Below, piece by piece: positions 9,150 through 17,083 of a DNA stretch of 64,000 nt. The stretch is from Pseudomonas piscis (lineage in GTDB: Bacteria; Pseudomonadota; Gammaproteobacteria; Pseudomonadales; Pseudomonadaceae). Position 1 is the first letter of the stretch. Each line of letters begins with the position of its first letter. The stretch is taken from contig NZ_WHUV01000001.1 in the NCBI RefSeq assembly GCF_009380155.1, positions 806,001 to 870,000 of the forward strand, in the 5' to 3' direction. The notes beneath the pieces are model-generated. The model had not been told where the DNA came from. It made no database searches and saw nothing but the letters and a program-made list of their open reading frames with translations. The position numbers were made by a program, and so were the translations under genes.

Positions 9150-9155
9150 GAATCC

Positions 9156-9183
9156 GCGCCGGTAACCATGCCGGCGCTTTTTC
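9156..9183 (+). terminator. Rho-independent terminator of ffh
   Basis: GCGCCGG (9156-9162) pairs perfectly with CCGGCGC (9171-9177) across an 8-base loop and is followed by five T. It lies 7 bases after the ffh stop. Confidence 0.85.
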
Positions 9184-9299
9184 CACGGGGACGTGGAAGT
9201 CGGGACGGGTCTCCGATCGGGGCCTGTCCTCCCTGCTGCCGCACAAGGCAGCTCCATGGTGAATCTGGATGACAGCCGACGGGCGTCGGAAAAAGGCAT

Positions 9300-9327
9300 T
9301 TGCAAAAGTCCGGATATTCCTTAGAAT
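9300..9327 (+). promoter_or_regulatory. Sigma-70 type promoter of the rpsP operon
   Basis: TTGCAA (9300-9305) and TAGAAT (9322-9327) are separated by 16 bases, 73 bases before the rpsP start, downstream of the ffh terminator. This is a good match to a housekeeping promoter at the expected place for a ribosomal protein operon. Confidence 0.7.
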
Positions 9328-9399
9328 ATGCGGCCTTTCGGGCACCCATGCCCGCTGTGCATTTAGATTTGCAGCACCGACTACAGGAACGATGTTCAC

Positions 9400-9651
9400 A
9401 TGCTAACAATCCGTCTTGCCCTTGGCGGCTCCAAAAAGCGCCCGTTTTACCACCTGACCGTAACCGACAGCCGTAACCCACGTGACGGTTCGCACAAAGA
9501 ACAAGTTGGCTTCTTCAACCCGGTTGCCCGTGGTCAAGAAGTTCGCCTGTCCGTGAACCAAGAGCGCGTAGCCTACTGGCTGAGCGTGGGTGCACAGCCA
9601 TCTGAGCGCGTTGCTCAGCTGCTGAAGGAATCGGCCAAGGCCGCAGCCTGA
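9400..9651 (+). CDS. rpsP: 30S ribosomal protein S16
   Basis: An 83-residue small-subunit protein with the conserved start [19 protein letters not shown] and the central GFFNP motif. Length is normal for S16 (about 80-85). It is first in the rpsP-rimM-trmD-rplS operon; rimM starts 6 bases after its stop. Its codon use is more biased toward preferred codons than that of the neighbouring regulatory genes, as expected for a highly expressed gene. Confidence 0.98.
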   Translation: MLTIRLALGGSKKRPFYHLTVTDSRNPRDGSHKEQVGFFNPVARGQEVRLSVNQERVAYWLSVGAQPSERVAQLLKESAKAAA

Positions 9652-9656
9652 ACCCT

Positions 9657-10193
9657 ATGAACGCGACGCCAGCCCCTGCTGATGATTTGATCGTCGTCGG
9701 CAAAATTTATTCTGTTCATGGCGTTCGCGGCGAAGTGAAGGTCTATTCCTTTACTGATCCGATTAAAAACCTGTTGCAGTACAAAGCCTGGACGCTCAAG
9801 CGCGAAGGCAGCGTGAAACAGGTAGAGCTGGTCAGTGGACGCGGGAACGACAAGTTCCTGGTCGCCAAGCTCAAGGGTCTTGATGATCGTGAAGAAGCTC
9901 GTCTTCTGGCCGGTTACGAGATCTGCGTGCAGCGCAACCTGTTCCCTGAACTGACCGACGGCGAGTACTACTGGTACCAGCTGCAAGGTCTCAAGGTCAT
10001 CGACACCCTCGGGCAATTGCTCGGGCAGATCGATCACCTGCTCGAGACTGGCTCGAACGATGTAATGGTGGTCAAGCCTTGCGCTGGCAGCCTGGATGAT
10101 CGCGAACGCTTGTTGCCCTATACCGAGCAATGTGTGTTGGCCATCGACCTGGTCGCGGGCGAGATGAAGGTGGATTGGGACGCGGATTTCTAA
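9657..10193 (+). CDS. rimM: Ribosome maturation factor RimM
   Basis: RimM binds S19 and assists maturation of the 30S head domain. The 178-residue protein has the N-terminal RimM barrel ([21 protein letters not shown] near residue 10, split by the usual GEVKV motif) and the C-terminal PRC-barrel ([13 protein letters not shown] near 102, then LLPYTEQCV). The ATG at 9657 follows the rpsP stop by 5 bases. The protein ends two bases before the trmD GTG, so all four operon genes are tightly packed. Confidence 0.97.
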   Translation: MNATPAPADDLIVVGKIYSVHGVRGEVKVYSFTDPIKNLLQYKAWTLKREGSVKQVELVSGRGNDKFLVAKLKGLDDREEARLLAGYEICVQRNLFPELTDGEYYWYQLQGLKVIDTLGQLLGQIDHLLETGSNDVMVVKPCAGSLDDRERLLPYTEQCVLAIDLVAGEMKVDWDADF

Positions 10194-10195
10194 GC

Positions 10196-10948
10196 GTGGC
10201 TAACTTGCGCGTAGAAGTGATCAGTCTGTTTCCCGAGATGTTTTCCGCCATCAGCGAATACGGCATAACCAGCCGCGCGGTGAAACAAGGGCTGTTGCAG
10301 CTCACTTGTTGGAATCCGCGAGACTACACCACGGATCGACATCACACTGTGGACGATCGCCCGTTTGGCGGTGGTCCGGGCATGGTGATGAAGATCAAGC
10401 CCCTGGAAGATGCGCTGGTTCAGGCCAGGAATGCAGCCGGGGAGGGTGCGAAGGTGATCTACCTGTCGCCCCAGGGCCGTCAACTGAAACAGTCGGCGGT
10501 ACGCGAGTTGGCCAATGAGGATGCATTGATCCTGATTGCTGGTCGTTATGAAGGCATCGACGAGCGTTTCATCGACGCTCATGTAGATGAAGAGTGGTCG
10601 GTTGGCGACTATGTACTGTCCGGTGGCGAGCTGCCGGCGATGGTCCTGATCGATGCGGTTACACGGCTGCTGCCCGGAGCTTTGGGGCATGTGGACTCCG
10701 CGGAGGAAGACTCCTTCACGGATGGTCTGCTGGATTGCCCGCACTACACCCGACCTGAGGTGTATGCGGATCAGCGTGTTCCCGACGTGTTGCTAAGTGG
10801 CAATCACGCACATATCCGGCGTTGGCGTTTGCAGCAGTCCCTTGGTAGGACCTACGAACGACGCGTCGATCTTCTGGAAAGTCGCTCACTTTCTGGAGAA
10901 GAGAAGAAGCTGCTCGAGGAATATCTCCGCGAGCGGGACGATAGTTAA
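10196..10948 (+). CDS. trmD: tRNA (guanine-37-N1)-methyltransferase
   Basis: TrmD methylates G37 of tRNAs with a G at 36, using S-adenosylmethionine, to prevent +1 frameshifting. The 250-residue trefoil-knot (SPOUT) enzyme shows [17 protein letters not shown] near 45, the SAM-binding YLSPQGRQL and [10 protein letters not shown] motifs, and [18 protein letters not shown] at 10196, two bases after the rimM stop, gives the normal family length. An in-frame ATG at 10130 would add 22 residues encoded inside rimM and not conserved, so it is rejected. The C-terminal ERDDS ending is conserved in Pseudomonas. Confidence 0.97.
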   Translation: MANLRVEVISLFPEMFSAISEYGITSRAVKQGLLQLTCWNPRDYTTDRHHTVDDRPFGGGPGMVMKIKPLEDALVQARNAAGEGAKVIYLSPQGRQLKQSAVRELANEDALILIAGRYEGIDERFIDAHVDEEWSVGDYVLSGGELPAMVLIDAVTRLLPGALGHVDSAEEDSFTDGLLDCPHYTRPEVYADQRVPDVLLSGNHAHIRRWRLQQSLGRTYERRVDLLESRSLSGEEKKLLEEYLRERDDS

Positions 10949-10993
10949 CAACGTATCGATGGTAGATCCGACGATTTACCTTAGGAGCACAGC

Positions 10994-11344
10994 ATGACCA
11001 ACAAAATCATCCTTGCACTCGAAGCAGAGCAGATGAGCAAAGAGATCCCTGCCTTTGCCCCGGGCGACACCGTAGTCGTTCAGGTGAAAGTGAAGGAAGG
11101 CGATCGTTCCCGTCTGCAGGCGTTCGAAGGCGTAGTTATCGCCAAGCGCAACCGCGGTGTGAACAGCGCGTTCACCGTACGTAAAATCTCCAACGGCGTT
11201 GGCGTAGAGCGTACTTTCCAGACCTACAGCCCGCAGATCGACAGCATGGCTGTCAAGCGTCGCGGTGACGTGCGTAAAGCCAAGCTGTACTACCTGCGCG
11301 ACCTGTCGGGTAAAGCAGCTCGCATCAAGGAAAAACTGGCCTGA
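10994..11344 (+). CDS. rplS: 50S ribosomal protein L19
   Basis: A 116-residue large-subunit protein at the 30S-50S interface. It has the L19 core ([16 protein letters not shown], then [16 protein letters not shown]) and the C-terminal [15 protein letters not shown] is placed 5 bases before the ATG. It is last in the rpsP operon and is followed at once by a strong terminator. Confidence 0.98.
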   Translation: MTNKIILALEAEQMSKEIPAFAPGDTVVVQVKVKEGDRSRLQAFEGVVIAKRNRGVNSAFTVRKISNGVGVERTFQTYSPQIDSMAVKRRGDVRKAKLYYLRDLSGKAARIKEKLA

Positions 11345-11362
11345 GTCCAGCTTCCGATGCAG

Positions 11363-11391
11363 AAAAAAGCAGCCTACGGGCTGCTTTTTTG
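11363..11391. terminator. Bidirectional rho-independent terminator after rplS
   Basis: AAAAAAGCAGCC is inverted as GGGCTGCTTTTTT with a 3-base loop; the A run and T run on either side make it work on both strands. It ends the rpsP-rimM-trmD-rplS operon. Confidence 0.92.
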
Positions 11392-11435
11392 TTGCCCGTC
11401 ATTTATTCCTCATCAGTGTTTCAGGCAGTAGATCC

Positions 11436-11849
11436 ATGTCCCCTCGCGAGCAAGAAATCCAGCGCCGTACCGAGCTTTCGGTAACCCGCGTGACCAAGGC
11501 TGTATTCCCTTCCACCACCAACCATCACAACACCCTGTTCGGCGGCACCGCCCTGGCCTGGATGGATGAAGTCTCGTTCATCGCGGCCACTCGTTTTTGC
11601 CGGTTGCCGCTGGTGACGGTGTCCACCGACCGTATCGACTTCAATCATCCGATCGCCGCCGGGTCGATCGTCGAACTGGTCGGACGGGTGGTGAAGGTGG
11701 GCAATACCAGCCTCAAGGTCGAAGTGGAGGTATTCGTCGAGAGCATGAGTTGCGACGGTCGCGAAAAGGCCATCCATGGCCTGTTCAGCTTCGTCGCCAT
11801 CGATGACGACAAGCGCCCGGTTCCGGTATTGCCCGGGTTCGCGGCCTGA
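11436..11849 (+). CDS. Acyl-CoA thioesterase, hotdog fold (YciA/BACH-like)
   Basis: A 137-residue single hotdog domain. It has the YciA-type pattern NHHNTLFGGTALAWMDEVSF near residue 28, with the catalytic Asp in the MDE stretch, and TDRIDFNHPIAAGS near 66, with VVKVGNTSLKVEVEV after it. Such enzymes hydrolyse a range of acyl-CoAs in the cytoplasm. Start chosen at 11436 (MSPREQEIQRRTEL), the only ATG that begins just after the rplS terminator. It is convergent with the antiporter gene, three bases away, with no terminator visible between them. Confidence 0.88.
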   Translation: MSPREQEIQRRTELSVTRVTKAVFPSTTNHHNTLFGGTALAWMDEVSFIAATRFCRLPLVTVSTDRIDFNHPIAAGSIVELVGRVVKVGNTSLKVEVEVFVESMSCDGREKAIHGLFSFVAIDDDKRPVPVLPGFAA

Positions 11850-11852
11850 GGC

Positions 11853-13655
11853 TCAGGGCGTCTGTGGCTGGACCAGCGCCAGCAAGGTCCAGCCTGGCGC
11901 TGGCTTGAGGCTGCTGTCCGGGGTCAGTACATGGACCCAGCCGCCGGTATCGCGGGCGAACAGCAAGGTCGCACGCTCGCCATGCAGCGCCTGGTAGTCC
12001 TCCCAGCCGAACGCCTCGGTCAGGTTGGTGCTGTAGAGTTCCGCGCCCTGGCCCAGCAGGCTGGCGAGCTTGGTATAGGTCAGGGCCTCGCTGCCCAGCA
12101 ACTGCCCGCGGTGCTCATGGCTGGCGCGATGCTTGTCGGTGCGCCGGCTTTCCTGGCTGTTGGCCAGGGCGTACAGGCGCTGGTGGCCGAAGTCATGGCG
12201 AAAACGCATGGCCGCCAGGGTGTTCAGCTCGCCTGAGGGCGACAGCGCCAGCAGGTGCCCCAGGCCCACCAGGTCCAGGTGCGCGTCGGCGTGCTGCGAG
12301 GCCGGGTTGCCGAAATAGGTGGGCAGGCCTTCCATGCGTGCCGCGCGGATGTTCTCCCAGCTGGAATCGGTCAGCAGCACGCGGCTGCCAAGCTGCTGCA
12401 AGGCTTTGCCAATGATCCGTGCCGGGCTGTTGGCGCCGACGATCAGGAAGCCGCTGGGTGCCGGTTCGGCCACTTTCAGCAGGCGGGCCAAGGGCCGTGC
12501 GGTGGCACTTTGCAGGACCACGGTGCCGATGATCACGGCAAAGGTCAGGGGCACCAGCAGCAGGGCGCCTTCATGGCCAGCCTGGTCCAGGCGGATGGCG
12601 AAGATCGCCGAGACCGCCGCCGCGACAATCCCCCGCGGAGCGATCCAGGCCAGCAGGGCGCGTTCGCGCCAGTTCAGGCTCGAGCCGGCGGTGGACAGCA
12701 GCACGTTCAGCGGTCGGGCCACCAACTGGATCACCAGCAGCAGGATCAGCACCAGCGGGCCCAGGGCGATCAATGCCTTGAGGTCCAGGCGCGCGGCGAG
12801 CAGGATGAACAGCCCGGAAATCAGCAGCACGCTGAGGTTTTCCTTGAAGTGCAGGATATGGCGCACATCCACGCCCTTCATGTTGGCCAGCCACATGCCC
12901 ATCAAGGTCACCGCCAGCAGCCCGGACTCGTGCATCACCTGGTTGGAGGCGATGAAGATACCCAGCACTCCGGCCAGGGTCGCCAGGTTATGCAGGTACT
13001 CCGGCAGCCATTGGCGGCGCATGATGCTGCCCAGGACCCAGCCGCCGGCGATACCGAACAGGCTGCCGCACAGGATCACGCCGCCGAAGGTCATCAAGCT
13101 GTGGCTCAGGCCTGCGCCCTCGGCACTGGCGATGATGAAGCTATAGACCACCACCGCCAGAAGGGCGCCGATGGGGTCGATGACGATGCCTTCCCAGCGC
13201 AGGATGTTGGCGATCGAAGCCTTGGGGCGCACGACCCGCAGCATCGGCACGATCACCGTCGGGCCGGTGACCAGGGTCAGGGTGCCGAACAGCAACGCCA
13301 GCATCCAGTCGAAGCCCAGCAGCCAGTGGGTGGCCAGGGTGATCACCGCCCAGGTGGACAGGGCGCCGAGGGTTACCAGGCGATGCACCACGCTGCCGAT
13401 TTCGCGCCACTCCGAAAGATGCAGGGTCAGGCTGCCTTCGAACAGGATCAGCGCCACCGCCAGGGACACCAGAGGCATCAGCAGCGGGCCGAACAGCTCC
13501 TGGGGGTCGAGCCAGCCCAGCACCGGTCCGGCGAGAATGCCGCTGAGCAGCAAGAACAGGATGGCCGGCAGCTTCAGGCGCCAGGCCAGCCACTGGCAGC
13601 CCAGGGCTGCCGCGCCGATGCCACCGAAGGCCAGCAGGATCTGTTGTTCACTCAT
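11853..13655 (-). CDS. CPA1-type Na+(K+)/H+ antiporter with C-terminal nucleotide-binding-like domain
   Basis: A 600-residue inner-membrane antiporter. About 12 hydrophobic segments fill residues 1-390 and include the GPTVIVPMLR stretch and the EGIVIDPIGALLA motif, whose Asp is the usual ion-binding acid of CPA1 proteins. RGIVAAAVSAIFA matches the conserved late helix. Residues about 400-520 form a Rossmann-like TrkA-N-type domain (FLIVGANSPARIIGKAL), followed by a small C-terminal domain. This architecture suits a regulated cation/proton exchanger for pH or osmotic balance. It is divergent from xerD across 106 bases. Confidence 0.9.
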   Translation of the reverse strand: MSEQQILLAFGGIGAAALGCQWLAWRLKLPAILFLLLSGILAGPVLGWLDPQELFGPLLMPLVSLAVALILFEGSLTLHLSEWREIGSVVHRLVTLGALSTWAVITLATHWLLGFDWMLALLFGTLTLVTGPTVIVPMLRVVRPKASIANILRWEGIVIDPIGALLAVVVYSFIIASAEGAGLSHSLMTFGGVILCGSLFGIAGGWVLGSIMRRQWLPEYLHNLATLAGVLGIFIASNQVMHESGLLAVTLMGMWLANMKGVDVRHILHFKENLSVLLISGLFILLAARLDLKALIALGPLVLILLLVIQLVARPLNVLLSTAGSSLNWRERALLAWIAPRGIVAAAVSAIFAIRLDQAGHEGALLLVPLTFAVIIGTVVLQSATARPLARLLKVAEPAPSGFLIVGANSPARIIGKALQQLGSRVLLTDSSWENIRAARMEGLPTYFGNPASQHADAHLDLVGLGHLLALSPSGELNTLAAMRFRHDFGHQRLYALANSQESRRTDKHRASHEHRGQLLGSEALTYTKLASLLGQGAELYSTNLTEAFGWEDYQALHGERATLLFARDTGGWVHVLTPDSSLKPAPGWTLLALVQPQTP

Positions 13656-13761
13656 GGGATTACCCTGTTCCTTGAAATGGCTGGCTATGAAAGACTAGCG
13701 ACCCTGCGCGCAGTTCACTATTTTTTTCCGCCGCCTCGCCAGCCGCGCCGTTTGAGTCTTT

Positions 13762-14658
13762 ATGCCTGCCATCGACCACCCCCTCATCGACCGTTTCCTC
13801 GACGCCTTGTGGCTGGAAAAAGGCCTTTCCGACAACACCCGGGGCGCTTATCGCAGCGACCTGGCGCTGTTCAACGGCTGGTTGCAGGAGCAAGGGGTGG
13901 AGCTGTCGAGGGCCGGGCGCGAGTCGATCCTCGATCACTTGGCCTGGCGTGTGGAGCAGGCCTACAAGCCGCGCTCCACTGCGCGTTTTCTTTCCGGGCT
14001 GCGGGGGTTCTATCGCTACTTGCTGCGCGAGAAGCTGATCGAGGTGGACCCGACCCTGCAAGTCGACATGCCGCAACTGGGCCGCCCGCTGCCCAAGTCG
14101 CTGTCGGAAGCGGATGTCGAGGCGCTGTTGGCAGCGCCGGACCTGGGCGAAGCTATCGGCCAGCGCGACCGCGCCATGCTGGAGGTCCTCTACGCCTGCG
14201 GCTTGCGGGTCACCGAGCTGGTGAGCCTGACCCTGGAACAGGTCAACCTGCGCCAGGGCGTGCTGCGGGTGATGGGCAAGGGCAGCAAGGAACGCCTGGT
14301 ACCCATGGGCGAGGAGGCCATCGCCTGGGTCGAGCGCTACCTGCGCGATGCCCGGGCCGAGCTGCTTGGCGGGCGCCCCAGCGATGTGCTGTTTCCCAGT
14401 CTGCGGGGCGAACAGATGACCCGGCAGACCTTCTGGCACCGGATCAAGCATCAGGCCAAGGTTGCCGGGATCGGCAAGGCCTTGTCGCCGCACACCCTGC
14501 GCCACGCCTTCGCCACCCACCTGCTCAACCATGGTGCCGACCTGCGGGTGGTGCAGATGCTGCTGGGCCACAGCGACCTTTCTACGACCCAGATCTATAC
14601 CCATGTGGCCCGCGCGCGCCTGCAGGATCTGCACGCCAAGCATCACCCGCGAGGCTGA
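13762..14658 (+). CDS. xerD: Site-specific tyrosine recombinase XerD
   Basis: XerD acts with XerC at dif to resolve chromosome dimers under FtsK control. The 298-residue protein has the SAM-like core-binding domain (about 1-95) and the catalytic domain with all expected residues: R149 (ACGLRVTEL), K173, H244 and R247 (HTLRHAF), H270 (LLGHSD) and nucleophile Y279 (TQIYTH). Length is standard (298 in E. coli). It is followed by dsbC, hom and thrC, the conserved Pseudomonas order, so it is the housekeeping XerD and not a phage integrase. Confidence 0.97.
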   Translation: MPAIDHPLIDRFLDALWLEKGLSDNTRGAYRSDLALFNGWLQEQGVELSRAGRESILDHLAWRVEQAYKPRSTARFLSGLRGFYRYLLREKLIEVDPTLQVDMPQLGRPLPKSLSEADVEALLAAPDLGEAIGQRDRAMLEVLYACGLRVTELVSLTLEQVNLRQGVLRVMGKGSKERLVPMGEEAIAWVERYLRDARAELLGGRPSDVLFPSLRGEQMTRQTFWHRIKHQAKVAGIGKALSPHTLRHAFATHLLNHGADLRVVQMLLGHSDLSTTQIYTHVARARLQDLHAKHHPRG

Positions 14659-14805
14659 GCGACCTGCCGGTGGCGCTTTGCGTCGCCCGTAGTCGGTGCA
14701 GACAAACAGATGTGTTAGGCTTTGCCGGTTCGCAAAACGGCTGTTGCGAGCCGTCGCCACCGCGACCGCTCCCATTTGCCTATTTGCCCGCCTTCAGGAG
14801 TTCCC

Positions 14806-15537
14806 ATGCGCTTGACCCAGATTATTGCCGCCGCTTCCCTGGCGTTGCTCAGCACTTTCGTCATGGCCGATGACAGTGCCGAGAAAGCTATTCGCAAAAG
14901 CCTCGAGACCTTGCAGCTCGAGGTTCCGGTAGAGAGCATCAGCGCCAGTCCGCTGGCCGGCCTTTACGAAGTCAAGCTCAAGGGCAGCCGCGTGCTTTAC
15001 GCCAGCGCCGACGGCCAGTTCGTGGTCCAGGGCTACCTGTTCCAGCTCAAGGACGGCAAGCCGGTCAACCTCACGGAAAAAACCGAGCGCCTGGGGATTT
15101 CCAAGTTGATCAACGGTATTCCAGTCGCGGAAACTGTGGTCTACCCGGCGATCGGCGAGACCAAGACCCACATCACCGTGTTCACCGACACCACCTGCCC
15201 GTACTGCCACAAGCTGCACGCCGAGATCCCGGCGCTGAACAAGGCTGGTGTCGAAGTGCGCTACGTGGCCTTCCCACGCCAGGGCCTGGGCTCGCCAGGC
15301 GATGAACAGCTGCAGGCGGTCTGGTGCTCGGCGGACAAGAAGGCGGCCATGGACCAGATGGTCAACGGCAAGGAAATCAAGGCGGCCAAGTGCGCCAACC
15401 CGGTTTCCAAGCAGTTCGCCCTGGGCCAGTCGATCGGCGTCAACGGCACTCCAGCCATCGTCCTGGCCGACGGCCAAGTAATTCCGGGCTATCAGCCTGC
15501 ACCACAGATCGCCAAACTGGCGCTGGGTGCGAAATAA
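14806..15537 (+). CDS. dsbC: Thiol:disulfide interchange protein DsbC
   Basis: Periplasmic disulfide isomerase, kept reduced by DsbD. The 243-residue precursor has a signal peptide (residues 1-20, cut after VMA), an N-terminal dimerisation domain (about 25-85) and a thioredoxin fold with the active site C131-P-Y-C134. The structural cysteine pair of DsbC is also present (AVWCS and KAAKC). The cis-proline is in NGTPAIVL. The ATG at 14806 has CAGGAG upstream; earlier in-frame starts would bury the signal peptide. It lies 147 bases after xerD and probably has its own promoter as well. Confidence 0.96.
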   Translation: MRLTQIIAAASLALLSTFVMADDSAEKAIRKSLETLQLEVPVESISASPLAGLYEVKLKGSRVLYASADGQFVVQGYLFQLKDGKPVNLTEKTERLGISKLINGIPVAETVVYPAIGETKTHITVFTDTTCPYCHKLHAEIPALNKAGVEVRYVAFPRQGLGSPGDEQLQAVWCSADKKAAMDQMVNGKEIKAAKCANPVSKQFALGQSIGVNGTPAIVLADGQVIPGYQPAPQIAKLALGAK

Positions 15538-15568
15538 TCCTGCATCGTCACGCTAGCCTTTGACGATC

Positions 15569-15598
15569 ATGACCCGGCGGTTGCAGTCACCGGGTCAT
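15569..15598 (+). repeat. Perfect 9-bp hairpin downstream of dsbC
   Basis: ATGACCCGG (15569-15577) is perfectly inverted as CCGGGTCAT (15590-15598). There is no T run, so it may be an mRNA 3'-end stabiliser, or the first of two tandem stop hairpins before hom. Confidence 0.5.
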
Positions 15599-15633
15599 CT
15601 AATAGAGAGCCGCGCTGTTTGCGGCTGATTTCC

Positions 15634-15660
15634 ACGGCCGGCCTTCGAGTCGGCCGTTTT
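15634..15660 (+). terminator. Terminator between dsbC and hom
   Basis: ACGGCCG (15634-15640) pairs with CGGCCGT (15651-15657), with TTTT at 15657-15660, ending 14 bases before the hom GTG. Its closeness to the hom ribosome-binding site means it could instead modulate read-through into hom; no leader peptide was recognised. Confidence 0.6.
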
Positions 15661-15674
15661 ATGGGGAGTTCAGA

Positions 15675-16979
15675 GTGAATCCGGTCAAAGTAGGCATCTG
15701 TGGGCTGGGTACCGTCGGTGGCGGTACCTTCAACGTACTTCAGCGCAACGCCGAGGAGATTGCCCGTCGTGCCGGGCGTGGAATCGAAGTAGCGCAGATT
15801 GCTACCCGTACGCCAAAGCCTCAGTTCCAAACGACCGGTATTGCGATTACCAACGATGTGTTCGCCGTGGCCACCAACCCCGAGATCGATATCGTCATCG
15901 AGCTGGTGGGCGGCTACACCGTGGCCCGCGAGCTGGTGCTCAAGGCCATCGAGAATGGCAAGCATGTGGTCACCGCCAACAAGGCGCTGATCGCCGTACA
16001 CGGCAATGAGATCTTCGCCAAGGCCCAGGAGAAGGGCGTGATCGTCGCCTTCGAAGCGGCGGTGGCTGGCGGCATCCCGGTGATCAAGGCGATCCGCGAA
16101 GGCCTGTCGGCCAACCGTATCAACTGGCTGGCCGGGATCATCAACGGCACTGGCAACTTCATCCTTTCGGAGATGCGCGAGAAGGGTCGTACCTTCGAAG
16201 ACGTGCTGGCCGAGGCCCAGGCCCTGGGTTACGCCGAGGCCGACCCGACCTTCGACGTGGAAGGCATCGACGCCGCGCACAAGCTGACCATCCTGGCGTC
16301 CATCGCCTTCGGCATTCCGCTGCAGTTCGACAAGGCCTACACCGAGGGCATCACCAAGCTGACCACCGCCGACGTGAACTACGCCGAGGCCCTGGGCTAT
16401 CGCATCAAGCACCTGGGCGTGGCCCGGCGCACCGAGGCCGGCATCGAGCTGCGGGTGCATCCGACGCTGATCCCGGCCGATCGTCTGATCGCCAACGTCA
16501 ACGGCGTGATGAACGCAGTCATGGTCAACGGCGATGCCGCCGGCTCGACCCTGTTCTATGGCGCCGGCGCCGGCATGGAACCTACCGCTTCCTCGGTGGT
16601 GGCCGACCTGGTGGACGTGGTCCGCGCCATGACCAGCGATTCGGAGAACCGCGTGCCGCACCTGGCCTTCCAGCCGGATTCGCTGTCCGACCATCCGATC
16701 CTGCCGATCGAAGCCTGCGAGAGCGCCTATTACCTGCGCATCCAGGCCAAGGACCATCCGGGCGTACTGGCCCAGGTGGCGAGCATCCTTTCCGAGCGTG
16801 GGATCAACATCGAGTCGATCATGCAGAAGGAAGTCGAGGAACAGGACGGCCTGGTGCCGATGATCCTGCTGACCCACCGGGTCCTGGAGCAGCACATCAA
16901 CGATGCGATCACCGCGCTGGAAGCCCTGCAGGGCGTCGTCGGCCCTGTGGTGCGTGTCCGCGTCGAACATCTCAATTAA
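15675..16979 (+). CDS. hom: Homoserine dehydrogenase
   Basis: Reduces aspartate semialdehyde to homoserine with NAD(P)H, feeding threonine, methionine and isoleucine. The 434-residue monofunctional enzyme has the Rossmann motif GLGTVGGGTFNVL near residue 10. Its catalytic region contains VTANKALIA, GIINGTGNFILSEM and AEADPTFDVEGIDAAHKL. A C-terminal ACT domain (about 353-430; YYLRIQAKDHPGVLAQVASI) is present, so threonine feedback is expected. The GTG at 15675 has GGGGAG 8 bases upstream. There is no fused aspartokinase. thrC follows after a long inverted repeat. Confidence 0.97.
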   Translation: MNPVKVGICGLGTVGGGTFNVLQRNAEEIARRAGRGIEVAQIATRTPKPQFQTTGIAITNDVFAVATNPEIDIVIELVGGYTVARELVLKAIENGKHVVTANKALIAVHGNEIFAKAQEKGVIVAFEAAVAGGIPVIKAIREGLSANRINWLAGIINGTGNFILSEMREKGRTFEDVLAEAQALGYAEADPTFDVEGIDAAHKLTILASIAFGIPLQFDKAYTEGITKLTTADVNYAEALGYRIKHLGVARRTEAGIELRVHPTLIPADRLIANVNGVMNAVMVNGDAAGSTLFYGAGAGMEPTASSVVADLVDVVRAMTSDSENRVPHLAFQPDSLSDHPILPIEACESAYYLRIQAKDHPGVLAQVASILSERGINIESIMQKEVEEQDGLVPMILLTHRVLEQHINDAITALEALQGVVGPVVRVRVEHLN

Positions 16980-16982
16980 TGC

Positions 16983-17063
16983 AGCGGCAAGCTGCAAGTA
17001 GCCAGCGGCAAGTCAGAAGCGGATCTGCTTTGACTTGTCGCTTGTAGCTTGCAGCTTGCCGCT
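16983..17063. repeat. Long imperfect inverted repeat between hom and thrC
   Basis: A 32-base arm at 16983-17014 is inverted at 17032-17063. The outer 16 bases (AGCGGCAAGCTGCAAG) pair perfectly; the inner part is imperfect, around a 17-base loop. The sequence is built from GCAAGCTGCAAG units, a dispersed repeat type I know from Pseudomonas intergenic DNA. It is transcribed within the hom-thrC unit and has no terminal T run. Confidence 0.75.
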
Positions 17064-17083
17064 CAAACCGAAGGTTTGCTCTT

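Noticed and set aside
10130..10195. An earlier ATG start for trmD adding 22 residues
   Set aside because: The extension lies within rimM and is not family-like; the GTG at 10196 fits length and spacing.
12255..14873. An 872-codon open frame on the + strand across the antiporter and xerD
   Set aside because: It is rich in Gln, His, Gly and Arg, has no recognisable domain, and runs antisense to a clear antiporter and out of frame through xerD. It is a high-GC shadow frame.
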